Assembly: GCF_013141825.1 (NCBI RefSeq)
Contig: NZ_RZNH01000011.1
Coordinates: 62,351 to 126,350 of the forward strand
Origin: Marinifilum caeruleilacunae
GTDB lineage: Bacteria > Bacteroidota > Bacteroidia > Bacteroidales > Marinifilaceae
Length of the DNA stretch: 64,000 bases
Reading direction: 5' to 3'
This document shows positions 48,392 through 57,544 of this stretch, piece after piece. How positions within the stretch are numbered: the stretch's first letter is position 1; every line of letters starts with the position of its first letter. The position numbers were made by a program, and so were the translations under genes. The notes beneath the pieces were generated by a model. It did no database searches. It saw only the letters and a list, made by a program, of their open reading frames with translations, and was not told the origin of the DNA.

Positions 48392-49918
48392 TCAAATTAG
48401 CTCTCTTAGCTTTTCAAGCTGTTTGTTTTTGTTTACATTTCGCATATTTCGAGCAGTTTTTGTAAAATATTGGTGGTTTTCGATGAACTTAATTTGAAGT
48501 CTGTTCCACTCATCAATACTCTTAATTCTGCCATACTCTTTTAGTTCGCGATACAGGTTTCCTGAAACGGGAATAAAATCGGTTCGACCCAGATAATCCA
48601 AATCGGCATCGCACATGATCATCTCCAAAAGAGATTGAGGCTGTGGTGGATGCTTGGTATGCATGATCAAGTTGGTTACATCCTCAATTTGTTTTTCGCT
48701 GTACTTGTATTGCGGAAGAATGTGTTTTGCCAATTTCACACTAAACTCTTCATGATCGTTGTAAGACAGAATAAATCCTGTATCGTGGAAAAGGGCAGCA
48801 GTCTTTATAATTAGCATTTCGGCCTCGGTAATCCCCTCTTTTCGGCCAATAATTTCCACTTCCGTAATCACATCAATGGTGTGTTTCAGATTATGGTAGT
48901 ATAAGTTCTTAGGTAATTCATTCTCCATCTTGGTTAGAATGGTTTCTTCCAGGTCGTCGTACCTGAGCATTTGGAAGCTGGTCAGGAAATAATCGTTGGG
49001 CACCAACCCTTTCAAATCGGCCGACATGTTTGGCAAAAATCCTTTCACAAAATACATGTCGATATTTCCTTTGTATTTCACCGGCATTCTTCCTCTGTAT
49101 TCGCAAATAAAGAAATCTTTCACCAGCATATAGGTCATTCCTGATATATTGATTTCATTTACTGCCCCCGACGATTCCATTCTACTTGCCGTATTTACGG
49201 TATCGCCCCAAATGTCGTAACTGATTTTTTTTGTGCCAACCACCCCGGCAATTACCGGACCTGTATGAATTCCAATCCTTAATCCCCAAATGGCTTTTTT
49301 GCCATCTCTCGAATTGATTTTCATGTTGTTCATGTATTGCTGTATCTCTAATGCGGCCAGAATCACCTCGATTGGATTGGTTCTGTTCTTGTTCGGAATT
49401 CCACCTGCACACATGTATGCATCACCAACAGTTTTAATTTTTTCGATATTGTATTTTTCTACTACCGTATCAAAATGCATGAAAAACTTGTCGAGCTCAT
49501 CAATCAGATCTTCAGGATTCATTTGTTCTACAATCTTGGTAAATCCATGAATATCAGAAAAAAGAACCGTTACCATTCTAAAACGCCTGGAGCTTACTTT
49601 TCCTTTCGATTGTAACTCTTCAGCAGTCTGTTTTGGCAACAAATTGGACAGCAGTTTTTCAGCTTTCTCTTTCTTAAAAATCAACTCTTGATTTTTATTG
49701 TAAAATTCTCTTTCAATTTCGCTTCTTTGTCTTCTCAGCTCCACCCGGAACCATAAAAAGAGAAATACCACAATAATGGGAAGCAGCATTCCAAATAGGA
49801 TTAAATTCTGAGAAAATAGTCCGAACTCTACCTGCACCAACACCGGGATTGTGAAAAATGTTCTGAAAACAAGTAATAAGAGAGTAAATTGTGTCATTAC
49901 GGATCTGTTATTTACCAA
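48392..49918 (-). CDS. Membrane-bound class III adenylyl cyclase fused to an HD phosphohydrolase domain
   Basis: 508 residues. Two N-terminal hydrophobic segments (~8-30 and ~38-57), then a coiled linker. The cyclase domain (~112-295) has metal-binding Asp122 (FSDIHGFT) and Asp166 (TVGDAYM), Lys162 and Asp235 (YDIWGDT), the pair that selects ATP over GTP, and Asn242/Arg246 in VNTASRME for transition-state binding. All catalytic residues are present, so cAMP synthesis is predicted. Residues ~335-450 are an HD domain (His342/His346, His378-Asp379, His420, Asp437). A single chain may both make and break a signal. The start may be the second Met (49897). Confidence 0.88.
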   Translation of the reverse strand: MVNNRSVMTQFTLLLLVFRTFFTIPVLVQVEFGLFSQNLILFGMLLPIIVVFLFLWFRVELRRQRSEIEREFYNKNQELIFKKEKAEKLLSNLLPKQTAEELQSKGKVSSRRFRMVTVLFSDIHGFTKIVEQMNPEDLIDELDKFFMHFDTVVEKYNIEKIKTVGDAYMCAGGIPNKNRTNPIEVILAALEIQQYMNNMKINSRDGKKAIWGLRIGIHTGPVIAGVVGTKKISYDIWGDTVNTASRMESSGAVNEINISGMTYMLVKDFFICEYRGRMPVKYKGNIDMYFVKGFLPNMSADLKGLVPNDYFLTSFQMLRYDDLEETILTKMENELPKNLYYHNLKHTIDVITEVEIIGRKEGITEAEMLIIKTAALFHDTGFILSYNDHEEFSVKLAKHILPQYKYSEKQIEDVTNLIMHTKHPPQPQSLLEMIMCDADLDYLGRTDFIPVSGNLYRELKEYGRIKSIDEWNRLQIKFIENHQYFTKTARNMRNVNKNKQLEKLRELI

Positions 49919-49923
49919 AGATA

Positions 49924-50241
49924 AGCGATGACACTAAAAATAGGGAAGAATTTTTAATTATCGGACTTAAACAGAAAATAATACCGATTAGAAATTAAAA
50001 GGAGCCTTCGATTCACGAACTCCCAAAGCCTCTTTATTTTTATATCCACATTAACTATCGAAATGGAAAGGAGATAAGCGATTGCATTATCTTTGATTGT
50101 CAACATCTCAATAGGATATCCCTTAAAATAAAAAGCAAGCTCTAACTGGTGGAATAAATTTGTTGTTCTAGCAAAAAATACCTAAATTGATCTCCAGTTA
50201 TGTTAATACAGATATTTACTGTTCCCCTTTTAAACTAAACT
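49924..50241. other. Divergent intergenic region before the universal stress gene
   Basis: No gene-length frame. A weak hairpin (GGAG...TTCG/CGAA...CTCC) lies around 50001-50025, and a TAAATTTG -7-like element at 50155-50162 lacks a clear -33 partner. Confidence 0.3.
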
Positions 50242-51069
50242 ATGGAAAGTACAAAAAGATCTTTACTTGTAGCTTGGGATTTTTCAAATGTTGCAGAATA
50301 TGCATTCGATCATGCATCTATTTTTGCCGAAAATGTTGACGCTGAGGTGATATTGGTGCACATTGTAAAAAAAGAGTCTCAGATCGAAGAAGCCAAAGGC
50401 AAAATGGCTGAGGCAGTTGAAGGAATCTACAAGGAGAAGAATGTTCGACCTGAATTTATTGTTCGCGACGGAAGTATTTTTACCACAATAAACGATGTTG
50501 CAAAAGAAATGAATGCCATGTTGGTTCTTATGGGAACGCACGGTATTAAAGGAATGCAGAAACTAACTGGAAGTTGGGCACTAAAAGTAATCGTGGGCTC
50601 AAGGGTACCTTTTGTGGTAGTTCAGGCTCCTCCGGTTCAGAAAAAGTATTCATCGGTAGTTCTTCCTGTCGACTTTAAGAAGGAGAATAAAGAGAAGTTG
50701 AGCTGGGCCGAATTTCTGGGTAAATTCTTTAAGGCAAAAATGCGAATTATTACGCCAAAAATGCCTGATGGACAAATGTTGCAAAGAACAAAGGCCAATC
50801 TTGTATTTGCCAAGAAATATCTGGAAAACAGGGGAATCGATTACGAAATTGATACCGCCGACGGTGGCAATGATTTTGCCATGGAAACAGTTGATTTTGC
50901 TAAGAAAATTGATGCAGATATCATCCTGATTATGACCACAAAGAATATTTCTTTCCAGGATTACATGTTGGGTGCACATGAGCAGTTTGTCATTGCCAAT
51001 TCCGCACATATACCTGTAATGTGTGTCAACCCAAGAACAGATTTATCCAAATACGGAAGTTTTTACTAA
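50242..51069 (+). CDS. Universal stress protein, two UspA domains
   Basis: 275 residues: domain 1 ~1-140 (RSLLVAWDFSNVAEYAFDHASIFAE, LVLMGTHGIKGMQKLTGSWALKVIVGSRVPFVVV) and a more diverged domain 2 (SSVVLPVDFKKENKEKLSWAEFLGKFF onward). The first domain keeps much of the ATP-binding glycine pattern; the second does not. Tandem UspA proteins are stress-responsive nucleotide-binding proteins. It is alone and has its own terminator. Confidence 0.9.
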   Translation: MESTKRSLLVAWDFSNVAEYAFDHASIFAENVDAEVILVHIVKKESQIEEAKGKMAEAVEGIYKEKNVRPEFIVRDGSIFTTINDVAKEMNAMLVLMGTHGIKGMQKLTGSWALKVIVGSRVPFVVVQAPPVQKKYSSVVLPVDFKKENKEKLSWAEFLGKFFKAKMRIITPKMPDGQMLQRTKANLVFAKKYLENRGIDYEIDTADGGNDFAMETVDFAKKIDADIILIMTTKNISFQDYMLGAHEQFVIANSAHIPVMCVNPRTDLSKYGSFY

Positions 51070-51096
51070 AGCATATTTTATTAATCTCTATATTTG

Positions 51097-51124
51097 AACA
51101 ACGGTTTTTCAGCCGTTGTTTTTT
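51097..51124 (+). terminator. Terminator of the universal stress gene
   Basis: Perfect 8-bp stem (51097-51104 with 51113-51120), 8-nt loop, then Ts. Confidence 0.85.
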
Positions 51125-51208
51125 GTTGGATTGAATCGATCGGGAAAGATTTCTACTCTCCATGATCTTCATGTTTAATACAATGCTTTAAAAATAAATT
51201 ATCATCAT

Positions 51209-51787
51209 ATGAAATTAGTTTTTGCTACCAATAACCAAAACAAATTAAAAGAGTTACAGCACTTACTTGGCGAAAAAGTTGAATTGCTTAGTTTGGCTGA
51301 TATTAATTGTACCGACGAAATTCCGGAGGATCATGATACACTGGAAGAGAATGCGACCCAAAAAGCAGAATACATTTACAAAAAATACAATGTAAATTGT
51401 TTTGCTGATGATACGGGCTTGGAGATTAGTGCTTTGAACGGAGAGCCTGGTGTATACTCTGCACGTTACGCTGGTGTAGACAAAGATGCAAAAGCCAATA
51501 TGAAAAAGGTGCTGGCAAAAATGGATGGTAAGCAGGATAGAAGTTCAAGGTTCAGAACCGTAATTTCTTTAATTTTAGATGATAAAGAATACCAGTTCGA
51601 AGGCATTGTGAATGGAAATATTCTGGAAGCAGAAAGAGGCAAGGATGGATTTGGTTACGATCCGATTTTTGAACCAAAAGGTTATTCCGTGTCCTTTGCA
51701 GAAATGGAAATGAGCGAGAAAAACAAAATTAGCCACAGGGGTTTGGCAGTGCAGAAACTTGTTCAGTTTTTATTGGGGTATAAATAA
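51209..51787 (+). CDS. rdgB: RdgB/HAM1 non-canonical purine NTP pyrophosphatase
   Basis: 192 residues. N-terminal [15 protein letters not shown] (SxNxxK-type), [39 protein letters not shown] and GFGYDPIF are all canonical. It hydrolyses dITP/XTP to monophosphates, protecting DNA. It starts a run rdgB-porZ-recO with gaps of 12 and 6 bp. Confidence 0.97.
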   Translation: MKLVFATNNQNKLKELQHLLGEKVELLSLADINCTDEIPEDHDTLEENATQKAEYIYKKYNVNCFADDTGLEISALNGEPGVYSARYAGVDKDAKANMKKVLAKMDGKQDRSSRFRTVISLILDDKEYQFEGIVNGNILEAERGKDGFGYDPIFEPKGYSVSFAEMEMSEKNKISHRGLAVQKLVQFLLGYK

Positions 51788-51799
51788 GGGTAATAGATT

Positions 51800-54055
51800 A
51801 TGAAACAGGTTGCTATTGTAGTTTTATTGACGTTTTACTTGATGTCATCCTATGCCCAGAACTTTGTGGGATGGAACGAACATTTGCCATATCGAAAGGC
51901 GACACAATTGCTAGCCTCTTCTGATCGAATCTATTGTCTTACCGAATCGGGTGTATTTTATTATTCTCTAAATGACAATGAAATAAGACCATTTAGTAAA
52001 ACAAATACTTTATCAGACTCTGATGTATCAGCCATAAGTTGGTCTGCCGATCAAAACCTATTAATTGTTGGCTATCGAAATGGAAATATCGATCTGATAT
52101 CTGAGAATTCAGTTTTTAATATATCAGATATAAAAAACTTTGCAGGATTTGGCAATAAAGAGGTGAATTCGATTCATTCAAGAGGCGATATCGCCTATCT
52201 TTCAACAAGTTTTGGAATTGTTGTTCTTAACCTGGAAAAGCAGGAGATAGCAGATACTTATTTGATTGGTGCCAATGGTTCGCAATTGCAAGTAAATGAA
52301 ATTATTACCAGTGATTCTGAAATTTGGGCTGCAACAGAGAATGGCATTTATCAGGCGGACTTAAACTCATCTAATCTGGCCGATTTTAACAATTGGCAAT
52401 TTGTGAGTGAGATTCCAAACAGTACAAGAGCTTGCGTGGATCTTGAACTGATAGGCACCGATTTATTTGTAATGCGAAATGTTACATCAACTGCAAGTGA
52501 AATATATAAACTAAGCAATCAAAACTGGAGTGAATTTTTGACAGAATCGAATTTAATTCATTCAATTAAAAGTTCTAATAGTGGATTGTATGTTGTTTTA
52601 AATGAGTTGATAAAAGAATACAATGCTTCTGGAAATAAACTGAGCGATATTGCAAACTTCCCATCTTATTCTTTCAGGGATGTTGTAAGCATTTCAAATC
52701 GCATATTCATTGCCGATTTTGAAAAATCACTTCTTGAGTTGGAAGGAAATGATTTTACACAAATCAAACCGGATGGACCATTACGTTCAGAAATATCGGC
52801 TGTTTATTCAGCAGGAGACCAAACCTGGGCAGCTGCGGGTATTGCTAACGCAGATTTACCAGCCGAGTTGTATTTGTTGAGCGATTCGGAATGGAAGAAT
52901 TTTACAGCTGATGAAGTTCCCGAATTTGTTGGAAAAACAGATATCAATAACATCAGCGGGAACAAAAGGAATGAAGCTCGAATTTATGCAGGTACATGGG
53001 GCGATGGTCTTTTTGAGTTTCAGAACCAGGAATTAATCAATTCTTTCAATTCAACCAATTCTCCTTTAAATAATGTGGGAATCAACTCGATGGACTCAGA
53101 TGAAAATGGTACCCTTTGGATACTGGATGCCAGTTCGAGCCAGGGCGTTAAGGCTTTGAGCTACGATCATGAATGGGTTTCATTGTCGTACAATAGCCTG
53201 GACAATCGTTCTGATTCCCGAAAAATTATTGCATTACAGAATGGTGATAAATGGGTGTTAAGAGGCTTAGGCAGTACTTTGTTTGCCTTTAACGAGAATG
53301 GAACCCTTTCCAACAATGATGACGATGTGACCAGCACTTTTAGTGTGCGCGATGAGAATAATTCGAGCATCAGCTCGCAGATTTATGACATTACAGAAGA
53401 TCAGGACGGCAGTGTTTGGGTGGGAACATCGAGTGGGGTTGCAATTTATGGCGATCCAGGAACCATTTTTCGGGATGGAAGCTTCTTTGCTTACCGCCCA
53501 ATCATTACAATCGATGGCTCTACGCAATTCCTCCTTTCTACCGAGAAAGTGCAGAGTATTGCAGTAAATGGCGCCAATCAGAAATGGTTGGGAACCGAAA
53601 ATTCCGGCGCTTTTTTGGTATCTGAAAATGGAGATGAGCAGTTGGCCCAATTCAATAGCTTAAACAGTCCTTTGCCATCAAATAACATCCAGAAAATATC
53701 GGTAAATCCGGGAACGGGAGAAGTGTTCTTTCTTACCGATAAGGGAATGGTTTCGTACAGGGGAAAAGTGACCGAAGGAACCGAGAATTACAATGATTTG
53801 TACGTGTATCCAAACCCTGTTAGAGAGACTTACAGGGGCGATATCACGGTAAGTGGACTAATGAGTAACTCGACAGTGAAAATTACCAATGTGAGCGGTA
53901 ATTTGGTGTGGGAAGGCAAATCGGAAGGTGGCCAGTTCATTTGGGATGGCCGAAACTTTAAAGGCTCCAGGGTTCATACCGGGGTGTATCTCATTTTTTG
54001 TTCCAATTCGGACGGATCAAAATCGAAAGTGATTAAGTTGTTGTTTATCAACTAA
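51800..54055 (+). CDS. porZ: PorZ-like type IX secretion protein, two beta-propellers and sorting domain
   Basis: 751 residues, signal peptide ending SSYAQ. Two-component-regulator-type propeller repeats fill ~25-660 (for example WAATENGIYQADL, SVWVGTSSGVAIY, KWLGTENSGAFLV). The last ~85 residues are a type IX sorting domain: LYVYPNPVRETYRGDITVSG, TVKITNVSGNLVWEG and HTGVYLIFCSNSDG. Architecture and length match PorZ, the surface component of the T9SS attachment complex that binds anionic LPS. Its presence implies a T9SS in this organism. It could also be another propeller cargo, but the rdgB/recO context speaks for PorZ. Confidence 0.75.
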   Translation: MKQVAIVVLLTFYLMSSYAQNFVGWNEHLPYRKATQLLASSDRIYCLTESGVFYYSLNDNEIRPFSKTNTLSDSDVSAISWSADQNLLIVGYRNGNIDLISENSVFNISDIKNFAGFGNKEVNSIHSRGDIAYLSTSFGIVVLNLEKQEIADTYLIGANGSQLQVNEIITSDSEIWAATENGIYQADLNSSNLADFNNWQFVSEIPNSTRACVDLELIGTDLFVMRNVTSTASEIYKLSNQNWSEFLTESNLIHSIKSSNSGLYVVLNELIKEYNASGNKLSDIANFPSYSFRDVVSISNRIFIADFEKSLLELEGNDFTQIKPDGPLRSEISAVYSAGDQTWAAAGIANADLPAELYLLSDSEWKNFTADEVPEFVGKTDINNISGNKRNEARIYAGTWGDGLFEFQNQELINSFNSTNSPLNNVGINSMDSDENGTLWILDASSSQGVKALSYDHEWVSLSYNSLDNRSDSRKIIALQNGDKWVLRGLGSTLFAFNENGTLSNNDDDVTSTFSVRDENNSSISSQIYDITEDQDGSVWVGTSSGVAIYGDPGTIFRDGSFFAYRPIITIDGSTQFLLSTEKVQSIAVNGANQKWLGTENSGAFLVSENGDEQLAQFNSLNSPLPSNNIQKISVNPGTGEVFFLTDKGMVSYRGKVTEGTENYNDLYVYPNPVRETYRGDITVSGLMSNSTVKITNVSGNLVWEGKSEGGQFIWDGRNFKGSRVHTGVYLIFCSNSDGSKSKVIKLLFIN

Positions 54056-54061
54056 AACCAG

Positions 54062-54793
54062 ATGCTTCACCAGACCAAAGGCATAGTGTTAAATCGTGTT
54101 CAGTATGGAGAAACCAGTCTGATTGTGCATGTATACACCGAAAAGTTTGGTCGACAAAGCTATATGGTAAAAGGCGGACGCTCCAAGAAATCGAAGAGCA
54201 AAAGCAACTTGTTCAGGCCTTTTTTTCTGCTCGATATGGAGGTGTATCACCGCGAAGGAAAAAACATACAATCTTTAAAGGAAGCACGAATTTCCGAAAC
54301 CTTAAATAGACTGATTTTTGATGTGCGCAAAAGTACCTTGGCACTCTTTTTAACCGAAGTTCTTTCTAAAGTTTTGCGCGAAGAGGAAGCCAACCCGGAT
54401 TTGTTTGTTTTCCTCTACAACAGCATACGCTACCTCGATTTAACGGATGAATCGGTAGATCTGTTTCACCTTTATTTCTTAAGCAAATTATCTCGTTTTC
54501 TAGGCTTTTTCCCTCAGATGAACTGGTCGGCAGAAAATTGTATTTTCGATATGGACAATGGACGTTTTGTTGCCCAGGTTAATTCGCATGCTCATTGCCT
54601 TGGAAAAGAGGAAAGTGAAATTCTGTTTGCTTTATTTAATACTTCCATTGATCAGTTAAACAGTTTAAAAATCAGCAAGAAACATGTTGGGGTTATTTTA
54701 AGAGGACTACTCAATTTTTACGCACTACAGAGCCAGGGCTTTACCTCATTAAAATCGCTCGCGGTGATTGAGGAACTTTTTAATCATGATTAA
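54062..54793 (+). CDS. recO: DNA repair protein RecO
   Basis: 243 residues. N-terminal OB fold (TKGIVLNRVQYGETSLIVHVYTEKFGRQSYMVKGGRSKKSKSK), then the helical domain (NFYALQSQGFTSLKSL at the end). It helps RecR load RecA onto SSB-coated DNA. The zinc-binding Cys cluster of some RecO proteins is reduced here. It starts 6 bp after porZ. Confidence 0.93.
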   Translation: MLHQTKGIVLNRVQYGETSLIVHVYTEKFGRQSYMVKGGRSKKSKSKSNLFRPFFLLDMEVYHREGKNIQSLKEARISETLNRLIFDVRKSTLALFLTEVLSKVLREEEANPDLFVFLYNSIRYLDLTDESVDLFHLYFLSKLSRFLGFFPQMNWSAENCIFDMDNGRFVAQVNSHAHCLGKEESEILFALFNTSIDQLNSLKISKKHVGVILRGLLNFYALQSQGFTSLKSLAVIEELFNHD

Positions 54794-54860
54794 TAATAAA
54801 ATTTATTAATGCTATGTTTTGATCTTCGCAAGTGATTAAATACATTTGCATGACCTACAT

Positions 54861-54932
54861 GGCCCCATAGTTCAAGGGATAGAATAGTTGTTTCCTAAAC
54901 AATAGATCCAGGTTCGAGTCCTGGTGGGGCTA
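54861..54932 (+). tRNA. tRNA-Arg (anticodon CCT)
   Basis: 72 nt without CCA. All arms fold: acceptor GGCCCCA with TGGGGCT (one G-T pair), D arm GTTC/GAAT, anticodon stem GTTGT/ACAAT with loop TTCCTAA (anticodon CCT), T arm CCAGG-TTCGAGT-CCTGG, discriminator A. Degenerate copies of its 3' end recur at 58496 and 59698. Confidence 0.96.
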
Positions 54933-54941
54933 CAAAGAATT

Positions 54942-54967
54942 AAAGCTGACGGTTTTGTCAGCTTTTT
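54942..54967 (+). terminator. Terminator of the tRNA-Arg gene
   Basis: Perfect 9-bp stem (54942-54950 with 54957-54965), 6-nt loop, then Ts. Confidence 0.9.
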
Positions 54968-55001
54968 CTTTATAATTCATTTTGCTTTTTCTATTCTCGT
55001 T

Positions 55002-56891
55002 TCAATAATTAAATCCGATCAAATTAAAATACGCTAACCAAGGAATAAAAAACAGAGCTGTAGCAATAATTAGTGATTGATAAACCAAATCAAAAGTTCC
55101 AAGCTCTTTAAAACGAATTGCTTTAATTATTAAATAGATTGTAAAAAACACCAAAGGAATAATGATAAATGGCAACACTAAGGCAATTTTAATGAGCATA
55201 GGTACGCCATAGAAAAATTCCATTGGGTCAGTTGTTAGTAATGCAAAAGCAAGTATAAACACGAAAACGATGATTAATGACGCAATGCAAAAATTGGTTT
55301 TCTTAACAAGATGGTTCTTTTTGTTGCAAACAAATAGTTTAATGATTGTGCATGTAATGATGTAAATGGATAAAATAAGAACAATACTTCCAATCCAGAA
55401 TTTCAGAAATGTAGCAGGTTCATACCACCTTAATTTCTCATATGAATGGGCTTCCGCAAAAAAATAGCCTATTTCGCCTTTTGCATTTCTGCCAAATGCC
55501 TGGTGCCAACCGCGTTTCGAGTAGAATGTTAAACCGGATACAGGCAAAAATGTATCGTTCCATGGCATAACCTCTAGTGTACTGTCTTTTGCTACAATTT
55601 CAATTTCTGGAGCTAATCCAATTAAAATACCTACTTTTTCAAAAGTTGTATGTGAATTAAGAGTATACCGATAATGACCTGCAAACTTCTCCAAAGGTTC
55701 ATCTACCGAACCAATCTTAGGTTCAGTTTTAGCTTTATGCCTGTTATTTAAATCAGTGGGCATTATTCGTGTCAAAAGCTCATTAATAAATTGATCAATA
55801 AATACACGACTTTTTCCAGTTACATAATTCGATGAGTTAACTGAAATAAACAAGCCTATGTTTTTTTCAGGAAATAATGACATTTGATTTGTAAAGCCTA
55901 GATATCTACCGCTGTGTCCGAAATATTTCATACCCTTCCATTGGTATTCTGGAAAACCAAGCAGCCATCCGCATCCGGCCTTTTCATATTGCTTAAAGGG
56001 TGTATGTGTCATTTTTACGAGCGTAGTAGAATCTAAAATTTGCTTTCCATTAAACTTGCCATTATTCAAAAACATAGAAATATAGTGTCCCATGTCCGAA
56101 GCTGTTGATTGAAATGAAGCGGAAGGATAAAAAAGAGGGAAATCTGGCTTGTGAGGAATCAACTGTCCGTTCTTTTGCAAATAACTTGTAACGTAGTTCT
56201 CTTTGAGTTCAGTTTGTCTTTTAAAACCGCTAAAATTCATTTCTAGTGGCTTTAATATTTTTTGTCTGACGTATTCATCAAAAGCAAAGCCTGAGACTTC
56301 TTCAACAATAAGTCCCAATAGCGCATATCCCTGATTGGAATAGCTTGCAACCTTACCCGAAGGCCTTATTTGTGAAGGCATTTGCTTTTTCAAATATTGA
56401 GCCAGGGGAATGACCTCCTTTTCGGTTCGAACCGATGAACTTATATTGCAATAATCTATACCGGCAGTGTGAGTTAATAGTTGTCTTACGGTAATCGGAG
56501 AGTCGAATTTATAGCTAATTTGAAATGATGTGAGATAAGTGTTCACATCCCGATCGAGTTCTAACTTTCCATTCTCAACTAATTGCATAATTGCTGTAGC
56601 CACAAAAGTTTTTGAAATGGAACCGATTCCAAATATAGAGGAGCTGCTATTTACAGGCTTATTGGATCTGATATCTGTAACTCCATATCCGTTCATGTGA
56701 AGAATAGAATCTCCTTGCATCAAAACAAAGGTAGCCCCGGCAATATTAAAGCTATTTAGACCTTCTGTAAATTGAGAATCGATCCAGGCATTTAAATTGC
56801 TTGTTTTGTTATCAGGATTTTGGGCACAGACTTTATTTTCTAATGAGAAAAAAGAACATAAAATTGAAAATACAATAAGTAATTGTTTCAT
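55002..56891 (-). CDS. Serine hydrolase (beta-lactamase family) with C-terminal membrane domain
   Basis: 629 residues, signal peptide ending KVCAQ. The beta-lactamase/PBP domain (~30-375) has SxxK in GIGSISKTFVATAI, YSN in YSNQGYALLG and HSGRYLG. A ~100-residue beta region follows, then four TM helices (~500-629: FLKFWIGSIVLILSIYIITCTI onward). This architecture is seen in Bacteroidota proteins near LytTR regulators. It may process a peptide or cell-wall fragment. First gene after tRNA-Arg, convergent with it. Confidence 0.85.
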   Translation of the reverse strand: MKQLLIVFSILCSFFSLENKVCAQNPDNKTSNLNAWIDSQFTEGLNSFNIAGATFVLMQGDSILHMNGYGVTDIRSNKPVNSSSSIFGIGSISKTFVATAIMQLVENGKLELDRDVNTYLTSFQISYKFDSPITVRQLLTHTAGIDYCNISSSVRTEKEVIPLAQYLKKQMPSQIRPSGKVASYSNQGYALLGLIVEEVSGFAFDEYVRQKILKPLEMNFSGFKRQTELKENYVTSYLQKNGQLIPHKPDFPLFYPSASFQSTASDMGHYISMFLNNGKFNGKQILDSTTLVKMTHTPFKQYEKAGCGWLLGFPEYQWKGMKYFGHSGRYLGFTNQMSLFPEKNIGLFISVNSSNYVTGKSRVFIDQFINELLTRIMPTDLNNRHKAKTEPKIGSVDEPLEKFAGHYRYTLNSHTTFEKVGILIGLAPEIEIVAKDSTLEVMPWNDTFLPVSGLTFYSKRGWHQAFGRNAKGEIGYFFAEAHSYEKLRWYEPATFLKFWIGSIVLILSIYIITCTIIKLFVCNKKNHLVKKTNFCIASLIIVFVFILAFALLTTDPMEFFYGVPMLIKIALVLPFIIIPLVFFTIYLIIKAIRFKELGTFDLVYQSLIIATALFFIPWLAYFNLIGFNY

Positions 56892-56985
56892 AAGATTTGA
56901 TTTAAATATTAAATTTTGGGGTGTATGATGCCAGTCGGTTAGTAAACCGAGAATACATATTGATAGAATAAAACTAATACGGAGT

Positions 56986-57393
56986 TTAAGCGGAATACTG
57001 GTTTCCGAGCTTCTTCTTATTTAATTTTAATGCGATAAAGACTAAAAAAATTGAGAGCAGATAAATAAGAATTCCATAAATGCTAACAATCATTGTGGTT
57101 TTTAAGGCTGCAAATATTACCACTGGCTCATAATTAAGAGATTTGACAGCTCCTTCTTTCGCAGCCCTAAAGCATCCAAAAAATCCAAACATCTGACCCA
57201 AAATTCCAGTAACAAGGGCAAATAATCCTATTGATTTTCCATATCCAAGTTTTCGTAAAAAAACTGCTTTATCGATTTGTTGAGAACTGTATACAAGAAT
57301 AATGTGATAAATAATCCAGGCAAGTGTAATTATTAACAAAAGCGTAAGTACCCACATGAAAAAAGGTCCTCCAATAATAAATAAATCTTTCAT
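56986..57393 (-). CDS. Small MotA/TolQ/ExbB-like membrane protein
   Basis: 135 residues, three TM helices: FFMWVLTLLLIITLAWIIYH, GLFALVTGILGQMFGFFGCF and ALKTTMIVSIYGILIYLLSIFLVFIAL. The ALKTTM...YG segment and GxLGQMFG resemble the TolQ/ExbB channel core, but the protein lacks most of the cytoplasmic loop. No ExbD/TolR partner is adjacent, so proton-channel activity is doubtful. It lies 95 bp behind (upstream of) the serine hydrolase on the same strand. Confidence 0.7.
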   Translation of the reverse strand: MKDLFIIGGPFFMWVLTLLLIITLAWIIYHIILVYSSQQIDKAVFLRKLGYGKSIGLFALVTGILGQMFGFFGCFRAAKEGAVKSLNYEPVVIFAALKTTMIVSIYGILIYLLSIFLVFIALKLNKKKLGNQYSA

Positions 57394-57544
57394 AATTAAT
57401 TAATTTTGTACTTAATGCTTCTGCCAAATTATAAGAGATAAGAAGATTCACAAAGGTCGAATCCGCATCTTATCCGGTTGTTGGTCCACTCTAAATGGTA
57501 ATAAAGAGAACTTTGCCGAAATTAGCTCGAAAAAAATAAATATA

